Source: JBDHRG01 sp039807445 (lineage in GTDB: Bacteria > Pseudomonadota > Gammaproteobacteria > Competibacterales > Competibacteraceae). Taken from it: a stretch of 10,348 nt of DNA. The stretch is taken from positions 1-10,348 of the forward strand of contig JBDHRG010000134.1 in NCBI GenBank assembly GCA_039807445.1, read 5' to 3'. Shown one piece after another: positions 5,712-10,348 of this stretch (the first letter of the stretch is position 1; every line of letters starts with the position of its first letter). A program made the position numbers and the translations under genes. The notes under the pieces are model-generated. The model searched no databases, was not told the DNA's origin, and saw only the letters and a list, made by a program, of their open reading frames with translations.

Positions 5712-6509
5712 ATGGCGGCAGCGCTCGAGGGCTTGCGCGTTCTGGTGACACGCCCGGCGCACCAGGCCGAGGGCTTGTGCGCGCGGATCGCGGCGCTCGG
5801 TGGCTGCCCGATCCGCTTCCCGATCCTCGAGATCCTGCCGCCGCGCGACGCGGGCGCGCTGGAGGCGGCGCTGGCGCGGCTGCCCGAGTGCGCGCTCGCG
5901 ATCTTCACCAGCGCCAACGCCGTCGACGGCGCCGCCGAGTGCATCGCCGCGCGCGGCGGCCTGCCGCCGGGCACCGCAGTCGCCGCGATCGGCCGCGCCA
6001 GCGCGCGCGCGCTGGCGCGCCACGGCATCACCGCGACGCTGGTGCCCGCAACCGGCGACCGCAGCGAAGACCTGCTGGCCTTGCCCGCGCTCGCGTTGCT
6101 GGCCGGCACGCGCGTGCTGCTGGTACGCGGCGAGGGCGGGCGCGAGCTGCTCGCCGCGACGCTGGCCGCCCGCGGCGCCGAGGTGATCCACGCCATCGCC
6201 TACCGTCGCGCCCGGTCCGCGGCCGATCCGGCGCCGCTGCTCGAGCGCCTGGCGCGCGGCGCGGTCGACGTCGTGGTCGCGACCAGCAACGACACGCTCG
6301 CCAAGCTCTTTGATCTGGTCGGCGAGGCTGGGCGACAATGCCTGCTCGACACGCCGCTGCTGGTGGTCAGCCCGCGCGGCGCGGCGCTGGCGCGCAGCCT
6401 CGGCTTCCGCCACCCGCCCCTGCTTTCCGCGGAGGCCGGCGACGAAGCCGTCGTCGCCGCGCTGACGGCATGGAAGGCAAACAGAACGCAACCCCTGGGG
6501 ATCCGCTGA
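5712..6509 (+). CDS. hemD: Uroporphyrinogen-III synthase
   Basis: Cyclises hydroxymethylbilane to uroporphyrinogen III while inverting ring D, the branch point to haem, sirohaem and cobalamin. The protein has 265 residues, a normal length. The family is weakly conserved, but its landmarks are visible: LRVLVTRPAHQAEGL at 8-22, IFTSANAV at 64-71, AIGRASARAL at 92-101, LLVRGEGGRELL at 136-147, AYRRA with the conserved Tyr at 163-167, and VVATSNDTL at 188-196. It starts 7 bases after the hemC stop, and its own stop overlaps the hemX start (TGATG at 6507-6511), so the three genes are probably translated together. GGAG abuts the ATG directly, too close for a normal ribosome binding site, which suggests coupling to hemC translation. 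Confidence 0.93.
   Translation: MAAALEGLRVLVTRPAHQAEGLCARIAALGGCPIRFPILEILPPRDAGALEAALARLPECALAIFTSANAVDGAAECIAARGGLPPGTAVAAIGRASARALARHGITATLVPATGDRSEDLLALPALALLAGTRVLLVRGEGGRELLAATLAARGAEVIHAIAYRRARSAADPAPLLERLARGAVDVVVATSNDTLAKLFDLVGEAGRQCLLDTPLLVVSPRGAALARSLGFRHPPLLSAEAGDEAVVAALTAWKANRTQPLGIR
6497..6501 (+). promoter_or_regulatory. Ribosome binding site of hemX
   Basis: GGGGA sits 7 bases before the ATG at 6509, inside the end of hemD. It favours this start over the in-frame ATG at 6470, which has no comparable site. Confidence 0.6.
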
Positions 6510-7999
6510 TGACGGACAAGAAGCGCGACAACGGCAACAAGCCCAACCAGTCCAAGCCGCCGGCCGTCGAGGTCCGCCCGGCGGCCGCCAACGGCGGCGA
6601 GCCGGCCAAGCCGGTCAACGGTGCCGACCAGCCGGCGCCCGCGCAAGCCAGGCCCGCCGCCACACCGGACGCCGCCAAGGCGGCGGTCACGGTCGAGCCG
6701 GCCAAGCCCGAAGCCGTGAAACTCGAGCCGCCCAAGCCCGACGCACCCAGGCCCGAAGCCGCCGGCACCAAGCCGCCCGAGCCGGCGGCCGCCCCGCCCG
6801 GGGCGAAGGCCGAGCCGCCGAAGGCGGAGCCGCCCAAGCCCGCCGCACCGGCAACCCCGGCCGCCACCCGGCCCCCGGCGCAGCCGGCCAAGAACGGCAT
6901 GGCGACGCTGGCGCTGGTGGTCGCGCTCGCCGCCGCCGGCGGCGCAGGCTATGCCGGCTACCAGTGGCAGCAGGCCGGCCAGCAGCTCGCCGCCAGCTCG
7001 GCGGCGATCGACGCGCGCGTGCAAGAGGCGCTCGGCAAGGCTGCGCAGCAGCAAACCGCCGAAGTGCAGGCGCTGAAGGCTGCGCTCGCCGACGCGCGCA
7101 AGCAGCTCGACGCACAGCTCGCGCAGGCCAAGCAGGTGCAGGAGGCCGCGCTCGCCGGCGCGCAAGACAAGCTCGACAGCCTGCAGCTCGGCCAGCGGGG
7201 CTTGATCGCCGAAGTCGAAGCGGCCAAGACCGCCGCCGCCAAGGGCGACGTCAATGCGCTGGCGCTGTCCGAGGTCGGCTACCTGCTGCGCCTCGCCGAC
7301 CACAAGCTGCACCTCGAGCGCGAGCCGCTCGCCGCGCTGCAGGCGCTCGAGCTCGCCGAGCGCCGCCTGAACGCGGTCAACGAGCTCGCCTTCGCCTCGG
7401 TCAGCCGCATGCTGGCCGAGAACGTCGCCGCGGTGCGCGGCGTGCAGCTGCCCGACACCGGCGCGATCAGCGCCCGCGTGATCGAGCTCGAGGCCAAGGT
7501 CGACGGGCTGAAGATCAAGCCCGAGATCGAGATCGACACGCTCAAGGCCAAGGTCCGCCCGCAGATCGAGGGCACCGTCCCGGCCGGCGAAGCGCCCTGG
7601 TACGAGCGCTTCGCCGCGACCGCCTGGGACCAGATCAAGGACATCGTCGTGATCCGCAACGAGCGCACCGCCTCGGCGCCGATGATGGCGCCCAAGGAAG
7701 CCTACTTCCTGCACCAGAACCTGCGCCTGACGCTCGAGTCGCTGCGCCTGGCGCTGCTCGGCAACGACGCCGTCGCCTACCAGCAGGGCGTGCAGCAGGC
7801 GCGCGCCTGGCTCGGCAACTACTTCGATGCCAAGGATGCCGCGACCTCCGCCTTCGCCAAGGAGCTCGACGGTCTGGCCGCGGTGCAATTGAACCCCTAC
7901 CTGCCCGACCTCAGCGGCACCACCAAGGCGTTCGAAGACGTGCTCGCCCGCCGCCAGCCGGTGCGCTCGGCCGTCGCGACCGAGGAGGCCAAGCCATGA
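6509..7999 (+). CDS. hemX: HemX family inner-membrane protein of the haem operon
   Basis: Conserved companion of hemCD in proteobacteria, often labelled uroporphyrin-III C-methyltransferase although it lacks that fold; its biochemical role is not settled. The protein has 496 residues, longer than E. coli HemX (about 390). Residues 1-130 are a Lys/Pro/Ala-rich low-complexity region with repeats such as EPPKP and KPEA. One transmembrane helix follows (about 131-153, MATLALVVALAAAGGAGYAG), then an Ala/Gln-rich coiled coil (about 155-245). The conserved periplasmic part comes last, with LSEVGYLLRLADHKL (about 252-266), WDQIKDIVVIRNERT (about 373-387) and a C-terminal helical domain. Type II membrane topology is inferred. 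The start overlaps the hemD stop, and the stop overlaps the hemY start (ATGA at 7996-7999). The long N-terminal tail is the only unusual point. Confidence 0.9.
   Translation: MTDKKRDNGNKPNQSKPPAVEVRPAAANGGEPAKPVNGADQPAPAQARPAATPDAAKAAVTVEPAKPEAVKLEPPKPDAPRPEAAGTKPPEPAAAPPGAKAEPPKAEPPKPAAPATPAATRPPAQPAKNGMATLALVVALAAAGGAGYAGYQWQQAGQQLAASSAAIDARVQEALGKAAQQQTAEVQALKAALADARKQLDAQLAQAKQVQEAALAGAQDKLDSLQLGQRGLIAEVEAAKTAAAKGDVNALALSEVGYLLRLADHKLHLEREPLAALQALELAERRLNAVNELAFASVSRMLAENVAAVRGVQLPDTGAISARVIELEAKVDGLKIKPEIEIDTLKAKVRPQIEGTVPAGEAPWYERFAATAWDQIKDIVVIRNERTASAPMMAPKEAYFLHQNLRLTLESLRLALLGNDAVAYQQGVQQARAWLGNYFDAKDAATSAFAKELDGLAAVQLNPYLPDLSGTTKAFEDVLARRQPVRSAVATEEAKP
7982..7988 (+). promoter_or_regulatory. 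Ribosome binding site of hemY
   Basis: GAGGAGG lies 7 bases before the ATG at 7996, within the last codons of hemX. It is the strongest Shine-Dalgarno of the operon, so hemY can be initiated independently as well as by coupling. Confidence 0.7.
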
Positions 8000-9249
8000 A
8001 GCTCTTGATCGGCATCCTCGTCGCGCTGTTCGCGGCGGTCGGCATCGGCCAGTTGCTGCGCGAAGACCCCGGCTACGTGCTGCTGACCGTCGGCGACTGG
8101 ACGATCGAAACCAGCGTCGCCGCGCTGATCGTGATCGCGCTGGTCGGCTTCTTCGTGCTGTACAAGGCGATCCGCTGGCTGACCCGCCTGTACCGCATGC
8201 CGCGCACGCTGAAGCAGACATCCCAGCGTCGCCGCGCGCGCAAGGCGCAGAAGCTGCTCGATCAGGGCATGCGCGCCCTGGCCGAAGGCCGCTGGGCCAC
8301 AGCCGAGACGGCGCTGACCCGCGGCGCGGCGCTGGCCGAGGCACCGGCGCTGTACTGGGCCGGCGCCGCGCGCGCCGCACAGCGCCAGGCAGCCGCCGAA
8401 CGCCGCGACAAGTACCTCGCTGCCGCGGCAGAGTTGCCGCGCGACAGCGTCGCGCTGGTCGGCATCACCCGTGCCGAGCTGCTGCTCGAAGACGACGAAG
8501 CTGCCAAGGCGCGCGACGAGCTGCACCGCGTCGAGCGCCTGGTGCCCAAGCACCCGCGCGTGCTCGAGCTGCAGCTCGAAGCCGCCAGCCGCCTCGGCGA
8601 CTGGAGCCAGGCGCTGGCGCTGCTGCCCGAGCTGCGCAAGCGCAAGGCGCTCGACGAATCCGGCTTCCGCGACAGCCAGCTGTCCGTGCACCGCGAGCGC
8701 CTGGCGGCGCTGGCGCGCAGCGGCACGCTGGCGCAGCTGCAGGAAGCCTGGGCCGGGGTGCCCAAGGCGCTGCGCGCGGACGAGACGCTGCTGATCGACT
8801 ACGTCGGCCACCTGCGCGAGCACAGCGCCGCCGACCAGGCCGAGAAGCTGCTGCGCGAGGCGATCGGCAGCCGCTGGAGCCACGCGCTGGTGGTCGCCTT
8901 CGGCCAGCTCGGCCGCGGCGATCCGCTGGCGCAGCTGCGCACCGCCGAGGGCTGGCTGTCGGCGCACGCCGACGACCCCTACCTGCTGCTGACGCTGGGG
9001 CGCCTCGCGGTGCGCGCGCACCAGCCGGCCAAGGCGCGCGAACACCTCGAGCGCAGCCTGCGCCAGCAGCCGCTGCCCGACGCCTACCAGGAGCTCGGCG
9101 AGCTGCTCGAACAGCTCAACGACCCGGCCTCGGCCGCCGTCTGCTACCGCGCCGGGCTGCGCCTGCTGACCGGCAAGGAAGAAGTCAAGGAAGGCGAAAC
9201 CCTGCCGGCGCTGCGCGACACGCCGCAACCGCAGGCGGCGCATGCCTGA
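7996..9249 (+). CDS. hemY: HemY family inner-membrane protein with TPR-like repeats
   Basis: This is the proteobacterial HemY of the hemCDXY operon, not the Bacillus protoporphyrinogen oxidase of the same name. Its exact role in haem synthesis or membrane assembly is unsettled. The protein has 417 residues (E. coli about 398). Two hydrophobic helices lie near the N-terminus (about 1-21, MKLLIGILVALFAAVGIGQL, and about 41-62, SVAALIVIALVGFFVLYKA). The family motif DPGYVLLTVGDWTIETS lies between them at about 25-42. The rest is helical, Leu/Ala-rich and TPR-like, with recognisable units near 270-380 (LLREAIGSRWSHALVV, LLTLGRLAVRAHQPAKAREHLERSL, YQELGELLEQLNDPASA). It overlaps hemX by four bases. 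It is the last gene of the operon and is followed 20 bases later by the terminator. Confidence 0.92.
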   Translation: MKLLIGILVALFAAVGIGQLLREDPGYVLLTVGDWTIETSVAALIVIALVGFFVLYKAIRWLTRLYRMPRTLKQTSQRRRARKAQKLLDQGMRALAEGRWATAETALTRGAALAEAPALYWAGAARAAQRQAAAERRDKYLAAAAELPRDSVALVGITRAELLLEDDEAAKARDELHRVERLVPKHPRVLELQLEAASRLGDWSQALALLPELRKRKALDESGFRDSQLSVHRERLAALARSGTLAQLQEAWAGVPKALRADETLLIDYVGHLREHSAADQAEKLLREAIGSRWSHALVVAFGQLGRGDPLAQLRTAEGWLSAHADDPYLLLTLGRLAVRAHQPAKAREHLERSLRQQPLPDAYQELGELLEQLNDPASAAVCYRAGLRLLTGKEEVKEGETLPALRDTPQPQAAHA

Positions 9250-9269
9250 GCAATCCTTGGTCGACAGCC

Positions 9270-9298
9270 AAAAGGCCGGGGGAAACCCCGGCCTTTTT
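9270..9298 (+). terminator. Intrinsic terminator of the hem operon
   Basis: GGCCGGGG (9274-9281) pairs with CCCCGGCC (9286-9293) around a GAAA tetraloop. The stem extends by four A-T pairs into a run of five T (9294-9298). It sits 20 bases after the hemY stop. Because A residues precede the stem, it could also stop transcription coming from the right. Confidence 0.93.
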
Positions 9299-9329
9299 CA
9301 TTGCGGATACGCCACGGCTTGAATTCAGT

Positions 9330-9445
9330 GGAGCAGCGCCCTCCCCTGCGCCGGTGGGGACGGCTCCTGCGTAGCAGGTGCTCGACGTGCAGGCGGGCAG
9401 CGTGTTGCGGCGGATGCTTCGGCCCCGCAGCTGAGGGCATCCGCC
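9330..9445 (+). other. Fold-rich non-coding region upstream of the DUF29 gene
   Basis: No coding-like frame is seen between the hem terminator and 9515. Three hairpins follow one another: GGAGC (9330-9334) with GCTCC (9363-9367) enclosing TCCCC/GGGGA (9342-9346, 9356-9360); CCTGC-GTA-GCAGG (9366-9378), which shares two bases with the first; and a perfect 9 bp stem GGCGGATGC (9409-9417) with GCATCCGCC (9437-9445). These may form a leader RNA of the DUF29 gene or a separate RNA. A TACACT at 9474-9479 could be a weak -10 element, but no convincing -35 was found. Confidence 0.35.
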
Positions 9446-9515
9446 CGTGTTCGGCTCCCACCGCCTGGAGGCGTACACTGCATGGCGAGCACGAGCCACC
9501 CATCGAGGGGCCGAC

Positions 9516-9947
9516 ATGAACACGACCCACGAGTCCGATTTCTACGCCTGGGCGCTGGAACAGGCCGCGCTGCTGCGCGCCGGCAAGCTGAGCGCGCTGG
9601 ACGTGGAACACTTGATCGAGGAGCTGGAAGCCATGGGCCGAAGCGAGCGGCGCGAGATGGAGAACCGCTTGCGCGTGCTGCTGATGCACCTGCTCGAGTG
9701 GGAATTCCAGCCCGGGCGGCGCTGCGCGCGCTGGGAAGCGACGATCAAGGTGCAGCGCAAGGATGTCGCCACGCTGCTGCGCCGGAACCCGAGCCTGAAG
9801 GGCGAGCTCGACGAGCTGCTCGCCGACGCCTACGACATCGCGCGGCTCGAAGCGCACGGCGAAACCGGCTTGCCGGAATCCACCTTTCCCGACGCCTGCC
9901 CCTACACCTGGGAGCAGGCCACTGGTGCCGACTTCTGGCCCGAGTGA
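9516..9947 (+). CDS. DUF29 family protein
   Basis: The function of this family is unknown; members are small proteins common in cyanobacteria and proteobacteria and often occur in several copies. The 143-residue chain is full length. It shows the family pattern from end to end: DFYAWALEQAALLRAGKLSALDVEHLIEELEAMGRSERRE by segments at 8-47, LLMHLLEWEFQPGRR (55-69), the basic EATIKVQRKDVATLLRRNPSL (74-94), and the ending AHGETGLPESTFP plus ACPYTWEQ (113-134). It has no signal peptide or membrane segment, so a cytoplasmic location is likely. The start at 9516 has a GAGGGG ribosome binding site five bases upstream, and the upstream ATG at 9447 has none. A shortened second copy follows 77 bases after the stop. 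Confidence 0.88.
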   Translation: MNTTHESDFYAWALEQAALLRAGKLSALDVEHLIEELEAMGRSERREMENRLRVLLMHLLEWEFQPGRRCARWEATIKVQRKDVATLLRRNPSLKGELDELLADAYDIARLEAHGETGLPESTFPDACPYTWEQATGADFWPE

Positions 9948-10008
9948 CCGCCGCGGAGCACTGATCCGCCTCGGCCTCCCGGCCGAACAGTCCGGCCCGC
10001 TCGGGGCA

Positions 10009-10015
10009 GAGGAGG
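10009..10015 (+). promoter_or_regulatory. Ribosome binding site of the short DUF29 copy
   Basis: GAGGAGG lies 9 bases before the GTG at 10025. It is the main reason to think the shortened copy may still be translated. Confidence 0.5.
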
Positions 10016-10024
10016 CACCTTCGT

Positions 10025-10267
10025 GTGCCACGTCGATGTGATCTCACGCTCGAGAAGCCGACCGCCGCCCAGCAGCGCCGGCGTCTCGAACGTCTGCTGC
10101 GCAAGAACCCGAGTCTCGAGTCCGAGCTCGACGAAGCCTTCGTCGACGCTTACGGCGACGCGCGTCTGATGGCTGCGCGGGAAACCGACCTCGACGAGCG
10201 CATGTTCCCCGACACCTGTCCGTACAGCATCGAACAGGCGCTCGATCCGGATTTCATGTCCGAGTGA
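10025..10267 (+). pseudogene. Truncated DUF29 copy (C-terminal half), possibly still translated
   Basis: An 80-residue frame from a GTG start corresponds to the C-terminal half of the DUF29 protein just upstream. LLRKNPSLESELDEAFVDAY matches LLRRNPSLKGELDELLADAY, and ARETDLDERMFPDTCPYSIEQ matches the same region as GETGLPESTFPDACPYTWEQ. Resemblance seems to begin at an RRC at residues 3-5, corresponding to residues 68-70 of the complete copy. The N-terminal half (FYAWALEQ to EWEFQPG) is absent from the 77 bases between the copies. Third positions carry more T and A than in the complete copy, in line with relaxed selection or a different origin. It is either a decayed duplicate or a short protein with a GTG start. 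A good ribosome binding site argues for some expression. Confidence 0.65.
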
Positions 10268-10273
10268 GTTAGC

Positions 10274-10302
10274 TCGGCTCCACCTACCCCGGTCGGAGCC
10301 GA
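10274..10302 (+). terminator. Hairpin after the DUF29 pair
   Basis: Perfect 8 bp arms TCGGCTCC (10274-10281) and GGAGCCGA (10295-10302), with an inner ACC/GGT stem, begin seven bases after the short DUF29 stop. No T-run follows, so it is at best a weak or Rho-assisted terminator. The last 46 bases of the window (10303-10348) show nothing that can be named. Confidence 0.45.
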
Positions 10303-10348
10303 CGGGGAAAGCCGTGACCGTTGCCATCAGGAGTGGCCGCGATCACCA

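Noticed and set aside
4721..6196. A 491-residue open frame on the minus strand over hemC and hemD
   Set aside because: Antisense to hemC and hemD, with the wrong codon bias and no recognisable domain.
6470..6508. Alternative hemX start at ATG 6470
   Set aside because: It would overlap hemD by 40 bases without a ribosome binding site; ATG 6509 has GGGGA at proper distance and overlaps the hemD stop neatly.
6200..8380. A 726-residue open frame on the minus strand across hemD, hemX and hemY
   Set aside because: It is antisense to three recognised genes and low in complexity (Gly/Arg/Leu-rich), with no family motif; long antisense frames are expected at this GC content.
9948..10024. Remains of the N-terminal half of the second DUF29 copy
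   Set aside because: A short AEQSGPLGAEE reading vaguely resembles LEQAALLRAGK, but it is in another frame and has too few matches to count.

Overview
The window is very GC-rich, and its genes use G or C at nearly every third codon position. The hemC-hemD-hemX-hemY cluster, an LpxL-type lipid A acyltransferase and a periplasmic CtpA protease point to a Gram-negative proteobacterium. Gene content and composition look most like a betaproteobacterium of the Rhodocyclales type (Azoarcus/Thauera relatives), but that placement is inference from family resemblance, not a search.

Left part (1-1890, plus strand): the 3' part of a citrate synthase / citryl-CoA lyase superfamily gene that enters from outside the window, then a YciA-type acyl-CoA thioesterase. 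The first gene ends at a TGA (1286-1288). The next 81 bases carry a coding-like frame shifted by one base, ending in its own TGA (1368-1370) directly before a long hairpin, so the C-terminus may be frameshifted. Positions 1890-2223 hold no gene. They contain a strong hairpin oriented as a minus-strand terminator, a fold-rich segment, and an inverted array of 7-base repeats.

Middle part (2224-4632, minus strand): ctpA (secreted S41A C-terminal processing protease) and an LpxL/HtrB-family acyltransferase. The 145 bp divergent spacer before hemC holds a second inverted array of 7-base repeats and the likely hemC promoter.

Right-centre (4778-9298, plus strand): a tight operon of hemC (hydroxymethylbilane synthase), hemD (uroporphyrinogen-III synthase), hemX and hemY (inner-membrane proteins of the haem operon). 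Gaps are 7 bp or overlaps, and the operon closes with a textbook intrinsic terminator with a GAAA loop. HemC polymerises porphobilinogen to hydroxymethylbilane and HemD cyclises it. HemX and HemY are conserved companions whose exact roles are unsettled.

Right end (9299-10348): a fold-rich non-coding stretch, a complete DUF29 protein, and a second DUF29 copy that lacks its N-terminal half but keeps a good ribosome binding site with a GTG start, followed by a hairpin.

Most of the window is ordinary core metabolism. The least explained items are the two heptad-periodic inverted arrays, the possible minus-strand RNA at about 1918-2110, the out-of-frame tail after the citrate synthase-like gene, and the half-length DUF29 copy. 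No CRISPR array, insertion sequence, phage gene, tRNA or rRNA was recognised.
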